Below, piece after piece: positions 54,246 through 62,569 of a stretch of DNA of 64,000 nucleotides (position 1 is the stretch's first letter; each line of letters starts with the position of its first letter). The position numbers and the translations under genes were made by a program. Below the pieces are notes generated by a model. It was not told where the DNA came from. It did no database searches and was given only the letters and a program-made list of their open reading frames with translations. Source of the DNA: MFD01213-c1 sp963704405 (GTDB lineage: Bacteria > Planctomycetota > Phycisphaerae > Tepidisphaerales > Tepidisphaeraceae); NCBI GenBank assembly GCA_963704405.1, contig OY969903.1, positions 1,550,001 to 1,614,000 of the forward strand. The letters are read 5' to 3'.

Positions 54246-54275
54246 GCGCAAGGCGTGCGCAAGGTTTGCGCAACG
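54246..54275. promoter_or_regulatory. Three helically phased GCGCAAGG-type repeats
   Basis: GCGCAAGG at 54246, GCGCAAGG at 54257 and GCGCAACG at 54268 start exactly 11 bases apart, one turn of DNA. Further GCAC words follow at 54281-54304. They lie in the divergent region between genes at 54230 and 54399 and could be an operator array. Confidence 0.45.
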
Positions 54276-54398
54276 ATTTGCACTTTCGGTCGCACTTTTC
54301 GCACATTGGCATTTACATCGGCATCTCATGCGGTAGCGTCTGGTTCATCGCCCGGGCCGGGCTGTCCCGGGCGCATCCTCTCACGGAAGGGCAATCCC

Positions 54399-55109
54399 AT
54401 GGTCGCACCCGCTCCCGGCGTCGCATGCGCACGTCTCTCGCCCCGAAAAAAGCGTAAGCCAAAGGCCGTCACAAGCCCGATGGAGCAGGCGCAGAAGCAA
54501 CTGAGGGATGGGCAGATCACCGAGGCGGGGTTCAGGCACCGGCAGGAAAAAATCCACCTCGCCGAATGTTCCATGCCGTGGGGGGAGGATATATGGGGCG
54601 GCCACGATCGCGATTACCTGCGCCGGCTCACGGGATCGGGGACGGCCAAGCGGCGCTGCGCGGGCTGCCGGCGGAAGACGCCGCCACAGGATTTGCAGCA
54701 CCAGCTCTGCACGGACTGCCGCACGCGGGCTCCCCGGCCGCGCCCTGAAAAACGAGGAAGCGAGGAGGGGTTGCGGGCGAGCGTATACACCCGGACATCG
54801 GATGACGGGACATGGGTCCAGGTCGAGGATGATCTCAGTGAGGCGAGGGCCGCAGCGCTGGATGAGGTCGGGTACGACGGCTCGCCGACGACGGACGTGC
54901 TGGATGCGATGTCCGATGCCGGCGCCTCGCTGCGCAAGGATGCGTTGCCAGCCGAAGACGATTCGACGCTCGCCGCGGGCATCGCCGCCTACAACGCCAG
55001 CGGGGAGTTGACGGATTTTCTGAGCGCCGCCGGCGACGCGCGCGCGTCAGAAGAGCAGCGTCGTAGATACCGGGCGATGTCGAGGGAGATGCGGCCGATC
55101 CAAATATGA
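54399..55109 (+). CDS. Hypothetical phage protein with zinc motif
   Basis: A 236-residue protein from the ATG at 54399 with GGAAGG before it. The N-terminus is basic. A four-cysteine motif RRCAGCRRKTPPQDL ... LCTDCRTRA lies near the middle (about 85-110). The C-terminal half is acidic and helical. It opens the plus-strand arm leading to the packaging genes. No specific family. Confidence 0.55.
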   Translation: MVAPAPGVACARLSPRKKRKPKAVTSPMEQAQKQLRDGQITEAGFRHRQEKIHLAECSMPWGEDIWGGHDRDYLRRLTGSGTAKRRCAGCRRKTPPQDLQHQLCTDCRTRAPRPRPEKRGSEEGLRASVYTRTSDDGTWVQVEDDLSEARAAALDEVGYDGSPTTDVLDAMSDAGASLRKDALPAEDDSTLAAGIAAYNASGELTDFLSAAGDARASEEQRRRYRAMSREMRPIQI

Positions 55110-55190
55110 GCGCGCAGAGAAAATGCCCCTGGCGCAAAAATATCACCTAAATGTTGTAAAAGTCGGCCTGTATATAGAGGGAGGTAGTTT

Positions 55191-55478
55191 GTGCGTCGCC
55201 CGTCGCCTCCAGCTCCTCGACGCTCCAAATCTCCGACGCGCCGCCAGACTCTCGCCGCCGCAGCGTACTTGTTTTGCGGATCAAGATCGCGTCCGACACA
55301 GGAGCAGCTTGCAAGGCGATGGGGTATCTCCCAGCAAGCCGTCAGCGGGCGATTGCGAAGATACGCGAACAGCCTGGGGCGAGAGCAGCGAGAGAGATAC
55401 CTCGATTGCCTGAGGCGCGGACGCCACGGCAAATTTTACCCGCGGCTCGTGCAGCTCTCCCTGATCCACAACGTCTAA
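55191..55478 (+). CDS. HTH-containing phage protein
   Basis: A 95-residue protein from a GTG with AGGGAGG 6 bases upstream. A basic N-terminus precedes RPTQEQLARRWGISQQAVSG, a clear helix-turn-helix as in sigma-factor region 4 or terminase-small-like proteins. It may regulate the late genes. Confidence 0.65.
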   Translation: MRRPSPPAPRRSKSPTRRQTLAAAAYLFCGSRSRPTQEQLARRWGISQQAVSGRLRRYANSLGREQRERYLDCLRRGRHGKFYPRLVQLSLIHNV

Positions 55479-55479
55479 C

Positions 55480-55815
55480 GTGTTCCGCTGCCGCGAAAAA
55501 ACCGAACCGTCCCACTGGCTCGACGATGAGCCGCGCGAGGCCACCGGAACACTTGGCCCGACCCTCTGGTACAAGGCCCACCGCACTGCCGACAGCCACC
55601 TGCACGAGGTCTGGCTCGATAGCATCCCGCAGCCGCTATGCGTCGAAGCCCGCGCGGACCAGGGCTGGGCGGACTGCTATCTGACCGATGCCGGCGGGGC
55701 GGTGGTGCGGCTACTCGGCCTGCCACAGATCCACCGGTATTACGGCGAGGTGGTAATCCGGCGGCTCGCCACCATCGCTGAATTGCGCGGGCTGCGCCGG
55801 CCGTCGCTGGGGTAA
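55480..55815 (+). CDS. Hypothetical phage protein
   Basis: A 111-residue protein starting at a GTG one base after the preceding stop. Segments LHEVWLDSIPQPLCVEARAD and DCYLTDAGGAVVRLLGL suggest a beta-rich fold. No family recognised. Confidence 0.5.
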   Translation: MFRCREKTEPSHWLDDEPREATGTLGPTLWYKAHRTADSHLHEVWLDSIPQPLCVEARADQGWADCYLTDAGGAVVRLLGLPQIHRYYGEVVIRRLATIAELRGLRRPSLG

Positions 55816-56148
55816 CACTGAAATACGCCGATCCCTTCCCACAGCTTCGCTGGCGCGGGCCGCAGACTCGCGCCAGCGGACCGGTTAAAACCCTAGGAAT
55901 CCGAATGACCAAATCTCCAACCATCCTGAGCGTTGTCGCTGCCCTGCTGTCCACAGCCGGGCTTCGTGGATCAACCGGACAAACAAGCTTGCGAGGTCAT
56001 TTCGGTACACTGCCGCGGCTCCGACGCCAGCGGCAGAAGTTCAAGGCCAAACCCTTCATCGGGAAGATTAAAAACATCCGGGGCACCCTGGTGTTCCACC
56101 CGCGTCACGCCAGTTCAACCCCGCGCACTGCCTAAGCTGTTTTAATCC
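55816..56148. other. Poorly resolved stretch before the ParB-like gene
   Basis: 333 bases without a convincing gene. A 76-residue frame at 55905-56135 (MTKSPTILSVVAALLSTAGL) starts like a signal peptide but ends in low-complexity basic sequence, and a competing frame overlaps it. Confidence 0.4.
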
Positions 56149-56256
56149 ATGTCCGCCGTCCTCCCCTACGCCGAAATCAGCCCGATCGCCGGATGGTTTG
56201 ACGCCATCATGATCGCGTTCATCGGCGCGTGTTTTGTGCGGGCGTGGTGGCGCTGA
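56149..56256 (+). CDS. Possible 35-residue membrane peptide
   Basis: MSAVLPYAEISPIAGWFDAI, then a hydrophobic run ending ACFVRAWWR. It has one possible membrane helix. It lies 3 bases before the ParB-like gene. Small and uncertain. Confidence 0.35.
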   Translation: MSAVLPYAEISPIAGWFDAIMIAFIGACFVRAWWR

Positions 56257-56259
56257 TCC

Positions 56260-56781
56260 ATGAAATCCCTCGCCACGATCGACGATCTCACGCCGGACTC
56301 GCGCAACGCCAACAAAGGCACCGAGCGCGGAACCGGCCTCGTGGAAAAATCTCTGCGCAACTGCGGCGCGGGCCGGTCGATCCTGGTCGACAAGCACGGC
56401 AACGTCATTGCCGGCAACAAGACGCTGGAAGGATGGGCACAGCTTGCCGACCCGCAGCAAATCCTCGTCGTCCCCACCAACGGCACGCAGCTCGTCGTGG
56501 TGCAGCGCGTCGATCTTGATCTGGATCAGGACAAGCGGGCGCGTGAACTAGCCATTCTCGACAACCGCGTCGGCGAAACCAATCTGGATTGGGATGGTCT
56601 GGTCGTCGCGCAACTGGCGCAGGATTACGGCATCTCGCCCGGCGATGTCGGATTCAGCGACGCCGAGTTCAGCGACCTGTACGCGGGCGCGGCGGGGATT
56701 GATGAGGAAGAAAAACCAGCCAACGAAATCACCTGCCCGCACTGTGGGGCGACGTTTGAAAAACCGGGAAACAAAGTATGA
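56260..56781 (+). CDS. ParB-like nuclease/Srx-domain phage protein
   Basis: A 173-residue protein whose N-terminal about 100 residues match the ParB/sulfiredoxin-like domain: LTPDSRNANKGTERGTGLVE, SILVDKHGNVIAGNKTLEGW, then RARELAILDNRVGETNLDWD. The C-terminus ends in a zinc knuckle EITCPHCGATF. Phages often place such genes just before terminase. It may bind or nick DNA, or bind nucleotide. Confidence 0.82.
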   Translation: MKSLATIDDLTPDSRNANKGTERGTGLVEKSLRNCGAGRSILVDKHGNVIAGNKTLEGWAQLADPQQILVVPTNGTQLVVVQRVDLDLDQDKRARELAILDNRVGETNLDWDGLVVAQLAQDYGISPGDVGFSDAEFSDLYAGAAGIDEEEKPANEITCPHCGATFEKPGNKV

Positions 56782-56848
56782 CGCGAACGCAGTGGCGGCA
56801 GTTGGATCGCATAGCCCGCAGCATTGCCCGCGCTATTCAAAATAACAG

Positions 56849-57220
56849 GTGTCCAATGCCCCAAACGAATCACTGCAAAAGCATGTCCGCATCCAGAACC
56901 CAGCCGTGCTGCAAAGTCGTCGCGCCTCCTGCTGCTGCCGGTGCGGCCGCGGCGGGATCGCGATCCACTTGCATCACCTCAAATCACGCGGCGCCGGCGG
57001 CGGCGATGTCAAAACAAATCTCCTCGCCCTCTGCTGGCAATGTCACAACCTCGCCCACAGGGGGCTGATACCGCGGACAGAGCTGCAGATGCTGGCGGAC
57101 ATCCAGCAGCGCACGTATCCGGTCCCTCCCATAAGCCACGCCCCGGTGACTGGGCCCTTCTTTGCCGGCCCGACCCGCTCGGGCGCGACGCAATCGGACG
57201 CGACGAATGCTACCGGATGA
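56849..57220 (+). CDS. HNH endonuclease
   Basis: A 123-residue protein from GTG 56849; a stop at 56843 blocks a longer frame. The HNH core is CCRCGRGGIAIHLHHLKSRG, NLLALCWQCHNLAHRG, with two CxxC zinc pairs and the catalytic His-His. HNH proteins beside terminases assist packaging in several phages. The C-terminal 40 residues are Pro/Thr-rich. Confidence 0.85.
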   Translation: MSNAPNESLQKHVRIQNPAVLQSRRASCCCRCGRGGIAIHLHHLKSRGAGGGDVKTNLLALCWQCHNLAHRGLIPRTELQMLADIQQRTYPVPPISHAPVTGPFFAGPTRSGATQSDATNATG

Positions 57221-57345
57221 AACTGGTGCTCAAGCGCCTCCTGAGAAATTATGGATTCGAAGCCGTCGCATTCCACGTCTACCCTGTTCCCGCGCGGCAT
57301 CCGCCTGGCGAAGTGCCCGCGGTGCGGAGCGGGCGCGATGGATGA
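57217..57345 (+). CDS. Possible 42-residue phage protein
   Basis: A short frame MKLVLKRLLRNYGFEAVAFH coupled to the HNH stop by an ATGA overlap. The N-terminus is a good amphipathic helix; the end (RHPPGEVPAVRSGRDG) overlaps another frame. Uncertain. Confidence 0.3.
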   Translation: MKLVLKRLLRNYGFEAVAFHVYPVPARHPPGEVPAVRSGRDG

Positions 57346-57448
57346 TCGAATCACCTGCTTCTGCGGCGCGTCGCTGCTGTCCATAGCGAAAAACTCTGAT
57401 GCCCGCTCACCCGACCAAGAAAACCGACCGCCTGATCGCTCTGGCTGA
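57251..57448 (+). CDS. Possible small zinc-ribbon protein
   Basis: A 65-residue frame with LAKCPRCGAGAMDDRITCFC plus GAS, a compact CxxC...CxC knuckle. It overlaps the 42-residue frame and the start of the terminase small subunit. The cysteine pattern favours coding. Confidence 0.4.
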   Translation: MDSKPSHSTSTLFPRGIRLAKCPRCGAGAMDDRITCFCGASLLSIAKNSDARSPDQENRPPDRSG

Positions 57449-57896
57449 ACAGCTTCTCGCCCGGCGGTTTTCCAAGGGCGAGGTGAAGCGCGTGCTGGCG
57501 ATGCAGCACGAAAAAACCACCGGCGGGGACACGATCAGCCCGCGCACGCTGGAGTCGATCATCTCCGCGGCCCGCGCGAACCTCGTCACCGCCACCGACA
57601 AGCAGCGCGACGAGCACCGCAATGAGTCTTACCGTTTTTACGATTCGGTCATGCGCGACCCCACGGCCGGCATCCGCGAGAAGCTCAAGGCCCAGCTCTC
57701 GATCGATCGCCTGCTCGGGCTTCAGGCGCCGCAGCGGCACCTGCTCGACGGCACCATCGACCATAAGGGAGAGATCGCGATGGACCTGACCCAGCTCAGT
57801 GACGACGAACTGGTTTCGCTGGAGCGCCTCGCCAGCCGCGTCGCGCCCGTGAAACCGTCAGATGCCCATCCTGCTGCCGCAACTCCTCGACCTTGA
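57399..57896 (+). CDS. Terminase small subunit-like protein
   Basis: A 165-residue protein with an N-terminal HTH-like part (LIALAEQLLARRFSKGEVKR), a central helical region (RARANLVTA to FYDSVMRDPTAGIREKLKAQ) and a charged C-terminus. Size, position and a 35-base overlap with the large subunit gene support small terminase, which recognises phage DNA for packaging. Sequence alone is weak evidence. Confidence 0.65.
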   Translation: MPAHPTKKTDRLIALAEQLLARRFSKGEVKRVLAMQHEKTTGGDTISPRTLESIISAARANLVTATDKQRDEHRNESYRFYDSVMRDPTAGIREKLKAQLSIDRLLGLQAPQRHLLDGTIDHKGEIAMDLTQLSDDELVSLERLASRVAPVKPSDAHPAAATPRP

Positions 57897-59475
57897 GCGC
57901 ATCCGGGCCAAGCGCGCCAGCCGGCGGCTGCAGCAATTTGTGCAGCAGGCGTGGCCGATCATCGAGCCGGGCACGCCCTATATCGACAACTGGCACATCG
58001 GCGCGATCTGCGAGCACCTGGAGGCGGTGACGCTGGGCCAGATCACGCGGCTGCTGATTAATGTTCCGCCGCGGAACATGAAAAGCACCATCGTGTCGGT
58101 GATGTGGCCGGTGTGGGAGTGGATCAAGTTAGCGCATCTGAAATGGATGTTCGCGAGCTACAGCGGCGACCTGTCGCGCACCCACAGCGTGTTGCGGCGC
58201 GACATCATCCTGAGCGATTGGTACCAGCGCCATTACGGCGACCGTTACCGATTGACAACGGATCAGAATCTTAAAACCGAATATAAAAACGACCGCCACG
58301 GCGTGATGTTCGCAACGAGTTTCGGCGGCACGACAACCGGCAAGGGCGGCGAGCGGATTGTATTCGACGATCCCCACAATCCGCAGCAGGCGGAGTCGGA
58401 TCAGGTTATCGACAGCCAGGTGCGGTTTTTCGACACCTCGCTGTACACGCGGCTGAACAATAAAAAAACCGGCGCGATCGTCGGCGTCATGCAGCGCCTG
58501 CGGGACAAGGATTTGTCCGGCCATCTGCTGACCGACAACGAGGAGGACGCCTACGTGCATCTCTGCCTGCCGGCGGAGGCTGAGCATCGCACGGTCATCG
58601 TCATGCCGATCAGCGGCCGCGAGATTGTCCGCGAGACAGGCGACCTGCTCTGGCCCGATCGCGAAGGACCAAAGGAACTGGCGGCGGCCAAGCGCCGGCT
58701 CGGACCCTACGGATATGCAGGGCAATATCAGCAGCGGCCCGTGCCCAAGGGCGGCGGAAAATTCAAGCGCGAATGGTTCCGATATTACCGCCAGGATGAG
58801 AGCCTTGAATATTACATCCTGATCAGCGGTGAGGGCCGCGAGAAGCATGTGCGGGTCGATGAGTGCGACCGCTTCGCGGTGATCGATCCCGCCGGCACCG
58901 ACAAGGAGCAGAACGAAAAGGCCTGCTACACCGTCATCCAGGTGTGGGACATCACGCCCGACGACGGCATGGTGCTCGTGCATGAGTGGCGCGAGCAGCG
59001 CGAGACGCCGGATGTCGAGGACGAGGCGGTATCGATCTGCAGGCGCTATCAGGTCAACTTCCTGGGCGTCGAGATCGACGGCATCGGCCTCGGCGTCATT
59101 CAGCACATCGGGCGGCGATTCGGGTCGGTGATGGGGATAAAGGCCAGGGGATCGAAAGAGGCCCGCTGCGAGATCGCACAAATCCGCATGGCCACGGGTC
59201 GGATATTTTTCCCCGCCAAAGCCAAGTATCTGTTCGATCTGGAGACCGAAGTCGAGAGCTTCCCCCGGTCTGAATTCAAGGACCAGGTGGACGCGATGGC
59301 GCACGCGGCAATCCACGTGCAGAACGCGCGCGGCCCGGTGCTGTCGGACAAGGATGAGGAGCACGACAAGCATCAGGACCAGGTGGACGCCCGGCGCGAG
59401 GCCGATGATGCGGATGATCTGCGGCGGGAGATTTCCAACCTGGATGATCCGCAAGACTGGGAAGATTTCGAATGA
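57862..59475 (+). CDS. Terminase large subunit
   Basis: A 537-residue packaging motor. The ATPase has LLINVPPRNMKSTIVSVMWP (deviant Walker A) and GERIVFDDPHNPQQAESDQV (Walker B region). The RNase H-like nuclease has RFAVIDPAGTDKEQ, NFLGVEIDGIGLGVIQ and FKDQVDAMAHAAIHV, providing the metal-binding Asp residues. Length is normal. It cuts and pumps phage DNA into proheads. Confidence 0.92.
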   Translation: MPILLPQLLDLERIRAKRASRRLQQFVQQAWPIIEPGTPYIDNWHIGAICEHLEAVTLGQITRLLINVPPRNMKSTIVSVMWPVWEWIKLAHLKWMFASYSGDLSRTHSVLRRDIILSDWYQRHYGDRYRLTTDQNLKTEYKNDRHGVMFATSFGGTTTGKGGERIVFDDPHNPQQAESDQVIDSQVRFFDTSLYTRLNNKKTGAIVGVMQRLRDKDLSGHLLTDNEEDAYVHLCLPAEAEHRTVIVMPISGREIVRETGDLLWPDREGPKELAAAKRRLGPYGYAGQYQQRPVPKGGGKFKREWFRYYRQDESLEYYILISGEGREKHVRVDECDRFAVIDPAGTDKEQNEKACYTVIQVWDITPDDGMVLVHEWREQRETPDVEDEAVSICRRYQVNFLGVEIDGIGLGVIQHIGRRFGSVMGIKARGSKEARCEIAQIRMATGRIFFPAKAKYLFDLETEVESFPRSEFKDQVDAMAHAAIHVQNARGPVLSDKDEEHDKHQDQVDARREADDADDLRREISNLDDPQDWEDFE

Positions 59476-59672
59476 GCAAAAAACACACGCCCGAAATCAT
59501 TGACGCCATCCACGCCTACGCTGTGGCCCGGCGCAAACTGATCCAGGCGACGCGTAATATTTCGTCGGCGAACGAGGCCTGCCGCGCGGCGCAGGAAGCC
59601 GAGGGCAAGGCCCAGAGCGACTGCAGCGAGGCCGAGGCGGCCATGCTCGAACTGATCGGCGAAAATGAATAG
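59472..59672 (+). CDS. Small coiled-coil phage protein
   Basis: A 66-residue helical protein (MSKKHTPEIIDAIHAYAVAR, ACRAAQEAEGKAQSDCSEAE) whose ATG overlaps the terminase stop. Probably a single coiled coil. Unknown role. Confidence 0.55.
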   Translation: MSKKHTPEIIDAIHAYAVARRKLIQATRNISSANEACRAAQEAEGKAQSDCSEAEAAMLELIGENE

Positions 59673-59931
59673 CCATCCCCAATTTCGAATCATGGCGTGG
59701 CTGCTGCACGGGCTGGCCAGCGCTTCGGTGCTGGCGACGATCTCCCAGCACGGAGACCGGTGGGTGACGATCGCCTCGCTCATCGCCAGCGGGGTCACGC
59801 ACTTTGGCAAGGGCAGCGGTATCGACCCTTTTGCCGAGGCGGAAATACTGATGGGCCGGATGCTGGCCCGACGCCAGTCATCTATCGCATCTCAAAAACC
59901 GGCCAGCGCACCGACTCAAAAGGACGCCTGA
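59665..59931 (+). CDS. Small phage membrane protein (holin-like?)
   Basis: An 88-residue protein with one or two hydrophobic segments (about 8-25 and 33-48) and a polar tail. It overlaps the previous stop by 8 bases. Size and topology are compatible with a holin, but no endolysin is adjacent. Confidence 0.45.
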   Translation: MNSHPQFRIMAWLLHGLASASVLATISQHGDRWVTIASLIASGVTHFGKGSGIDPFAEAEILMGRMLARRQSSIASQKPASAPTQKDA

Positions 59932-59975
59932 CCCTCATCGCAGAATTTCAAGCGGCTAAGCCGCAGGGAGTCATC

Positions 59976-60236
59976 ATGTTCGAGCAAATCCAGCAATTCG
60001 TCGCCAACGAGGCCGACGCCGCCGTCCGCAAGATTTTCCCCAAGGTCTCACCCTCGGACGAGGCCGACATCCAGGAGATCGTCAAGCGCGTCGAAGCGAT
60101 CCTCTGGCGCGACGTCGCCGGCGGACTGCTCAGCAAGCTCGCGGCCAAGTATCCCAAGGCCCAGTTGCTCCTGCAGGACATCACGCAGGCAGCGCAGAAG
60201 GTTGCCGCCGTTGCCGTGGCGCCCGCGGCGCAGTGA
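59976..60236 (+). CDS. Small helical phage protein
   Basis: An 86-residue protein starting MFEQIQQFVANEADAAVRKI with AGGGAG 6 bases upstream. It is amphipathic and Ala-rich throughout. No family. Confidence 0.55.
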   Translation: MFEQIQQFVANEADAAVRKIFPKVSPSDEADIQEIVKRVEAILWRDVAGGLLSKLAAKYPKAQLLLQDITQAAQKVAAVAVAPAAQ

Positions 60237-60278
60237 TAAACACGCCCGTCTCAGACCCGGCCAGCGCTGGCATCCATC

Positions 60279-60461
60279 ATGGACAAGATCATCGAAGAAA
60301 TCGTTGAAGGGTTCATGGCCGCGCTGCTGCCGTGGCTGCAGCACTGGGCGCAGACGCCGGCCACCATGGTCGATGCCAAGGCCGATCCAGCAGTCAAACA
60401 GGAGTTGCAGGATGATCTCGAATCACAAATTGCCAATGGTTCTGGCGCTGCTCCTGCTTAG
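60279..60461 (+). CDS. Small hypothetical phage protein
   Basis: A 60-residue acidic protein (MDKIIEEIVEGFMAALLPWL) that overlaps the lipoprotein gene by 50 bases. One amphipathic helix is visible. Confidence 0.45.
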   Translation: MDKIIEEIVEGFMAALLPWLQHWAQTPATMVDAKADPAVKQELQDDLESQIANGSGAAPA

Positions 60462-60684
60462 CCTGGCGGGCTGCCAGCGCGATCTCGTCGTCATCCACGA
60501 CGACGCGCCGCTGCGTCTGGCTACCCCCACGGACGCCGATGTTTTTTACGATCTCGGCGCTCCTGCCGCGCCGGGACATCCGCACGTTGAAAACTGGGTG
60601 CGCGCTCCAAACCGCGTGCGCCTGCCGGCAGGGAAATACGTTATCACCCGCCGGGAACAACCGGCCACGCTGCCGGCGCGATAG
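60412..60684 (+). CDS. Phage lipoprotein (possible spanin subunit)
   Basis: A 90-residue protein with a lipoprotein signal: MISNHKLPMVLALLLLSLAG, then Cys at the lipobox LAGC (Cys21). GGAG lies 8 bases before the ATG. The mature part is short and polar. A lipoprotein followed by a membrane/coiled-coil protein resembles a spanin pair; inferred only. Confidence 0.65.
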   Translation: MISNHKLPMVLALLLLSLAGCQRDLVVIHDDAPLRLATPTDADVFYDLGAPAAPGHPHVENWVRAPNRVRLPAGKYVITRREQPATLPAR

Positions 60685-60699
60685 CCGGCGGAATCTGTC

Positions 60700-61008
60700 A
60701 TGACACCGCTGCCTCTACGATTCATCGGCGCTGTGCGGCCGCGGCTCCTGTCGCCGGTCCATATCAAGCTGTTTGTCGCCATCATCAGCGTCACGGGCGT
60801 GATCTATGCCGCCCGTGAGCACTCTCACGCCGCGCACGATCATGAGGTGGCGGAACTTCGCGAGCGGCAGTCGGGCGTGGAGGCCAAGATCGATGAGCTG
60901 CACGCGCAGGTGCTGCCGCGCATCGATCAGCGGTTGGCTCAGATTCAGACCGACGTTGACCGGCTTACCGATCACCTGATCGGGCGCGAGCCCGTAGCGC
61001 GAAAATGA
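60700..61008 (+). CDS. Membrane-anchored coiled-coil phage protein
   Basis: A 102-residue protein with one membrane helix (about 22-40) and a long coiled coil (EVAELRERQSGVEAKIDELH, RIDQRLAQIQTDVDRLTDHL). It may be a spanin- or XhlA-like lysis protein. Its stop overlaps the next start (ATGA). Confidence 0.6.
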   Translation: MTPLPLRFIGAVRPRLLSPVHIKLFVAIISVTGVIYAAREHSHAAHDHEVAELRERQSGVEAKIDELHAQVLPRIDQRLAQIQTDVDRLTDHLIGREPVARK

Positions 61009-61166
61009 TCGATCCGGATGAGCCTGTTCCGGAGATCATTCACGGGCGGTTGAATATCCCGCCGGGATGGACAGCGACAGAGCTGACGATTGACCGGCTG
61101 GGCAGTCATGAGGCCGAACAGGACCGCGTCATCATCCTGGAACCGACACCGATACCGACAACATAA
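61005..61166 (+). CDS. Small hypothetical phage protein
   Basis: A 53-residue acidic protein, MIDPDEPVPEIIHGRLNIPP, ending EPTPIPTT. It starts inside the previous stop and ends 2 bases before the portal gene. Confidence 0.5.
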   Translation: MIDPDEPVPEIIHGRLNIPPGWTATELTIDRLGSHEAEQDRVIILEPTPIPTT

Positions 61167-61168
61167 AC

Positions 61169-62569
61169 GTGGGCCTGAAGCAAATCTTTTCCCGGATCAT
61201 GCGCGGCAAGTCCGCCGGCGGCGACTCGCCCTACGGCGGCATGGGCGGAGCGGGGCCGATGCCGCTGGTGGATTTGTTTCGCAAGCAGCGGCCGCCCACG
61301 GCATTCGAGTTGATCCAGGAGAATGTCAACACCGCGTACTCGTGCGCGATGCTGAATTCCAACCTGGTCGCCAAGACTGGCGCGAGCGGATTGCGGCTGT
61401 ACCTGCAGACGCGCCGCGGCGAATCGCGCAGCAAGATCAGCAAGCGGGGCGACAGCGGACAGGTCAGCAGGAAATGCCTCGCGCATCTGAAGCGCAGCCG
61501 CGGCGCGCAGATGAACAAGGCGATCGAGGTGGAGGAGGTCTTCGATCATCCGATCCTGGACCTGCTGAACAATCCTAATCCCGATTCCGAGGATGGCGTC
61601 GGGATCAGCCTGTACCAGTTGCTCGATTTGACGCAGCTCTACCTGGAGGTCGTGGGCCGGTGTTACTGGTACACGCCCAGGGATGGGTTTGGTGATCGTC
61701 CCTCGGCGATCTGGATTCTCGCCGCGCAGCACGTGCGGGAAATTATCGATCGATCCAGCAACAACGTGATCGACCGGTACACGTTCGGCGCAGGCGACCG
61801 CATCCAGGATTACCAGCCTTCGGAAATTATTCCGTTCCGGTTCCCGGACCTGACCAATCCCTACGTCGGCGGGATTTCGCCCATGCGGGCCGTGTTCGAA
61901 AAAACGCGGCTCAACCGAAAAGTGGACGCCAAGAGCAATGCGCTGCTGAGCAACGGCGGCCTTCCGGCGGCGATGTTCGTGCCATCGGGATCGGATGTTT
62001 CCGGCGGCGTCATGGACAAGCAGATGCGCAAGCGCATGCAGGCCCAATTGCAGGCCAAGATGGCGCTGCAGCAGGGCGGCGTCATGGTCGCCGAGCGAGC
62101 GGGCCAACTGGTCACGCTGGAATGGCCGACGCGCGACATCGCCGATTTCGAAACATTGCAGAACAGCAAGATCGACATCTGCAACGGATATCAGGTTCCG
62201 TCCGGACTGCTTGATCCCGCCGAGCAGAGCCTGGCGGCCATGACCACGGCCCGGGCGATGCACGCCGAGAACGCCGGCGAGCCGCGATGCAAGCGGCTTG
62301 AGGCGGCGCTGAATAAATTTTACGTCAGCCAGTGGGATAAAACCGGCCGGCTGTTTCTGGCCTTCGATTCTCCGCTCCCCGACAACCAGCAGGAATCCCG
62401 CGAGGACTCCAAGGTGCTCATCGCCGGACGCGCGATCAAGGTCAACGAGCTTCGCCAGCGCCACAACATGGATCCGCTGGATGGCCCCGAAGGCGAAGAG
62501 ATGGTCAAGCCGGGAAACACGAAAGATGAGTCGGCGCCAGAGCCCAATCCGAAGAAGAAACCCAAATGA
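61169..62569 (+). CDS. HK97-type phage portal protein
   Basis: A 466-residue protein from a GTG. It has the portal pattern VNTAYSCAMLNSNLVAKTGA, PILDLLNNPNP, LYQLLDLTQLYLEVVGRCYW, HVREIIDRS, and IIPFRFPDLTNPYVGGISPM. Further on are ERAGQLVTLEW and YQVPSGLLDPAEQ. Portals form the dodecameric DNA channel of the capsid vertex. Confidence 0.9.
   Translation: MGLKQIFSRIMRGKSAGGDSPYGGMGGAGPMPLVDLFRKQRPPTAFELIQENVNTAYSCAMLNSNLVAKTGASGLRLYLQTRRGESRSKISKRGDSGQVSRKCLAHLKRSRGAQMNKAIEVEEVFDHPILDLLNNPNPDSEDGVGISLYQLLDLTQLYLEVVGRCYWYTPRDGFGDRPSAIWILAAQHVREIIDRSSNNVIDRYTFGAGDRIQDYQPSEIIPFRFPDLTNPYVGGISPMRAVFEKTRLNRKVDAKSNALLSNGGLPAAMFVPSGSDVSGGVMDKQMRKRMQAQLQAKMALQQGGVMVAERAGQLVTLEWPTRDIADFETLQNSKIDICNGYQVPSGLLDPAEQSLAAMTTARAMHAENAGEPRCKRLEAALNKFYVSQWDKTGRLFLAFDSPLPDNQQESREDSKVLIAGRAIKVNELRQRHNMDPLDGPEGEEMVKPGNTKDESAPEPNPKKKPK

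Noticed and set aside
58129..59454. 441-codon minus-strand frame across terminase
   Set aside because: Terminase motifs on the plus strand are complete; the antisense protein has no recognisable domain.
61106..62464. 452-codon minus-strand frame across the portal gene
   Set aside because: Shadow of the portal gene, with His/Arg-rich composition typical of antisense frames.
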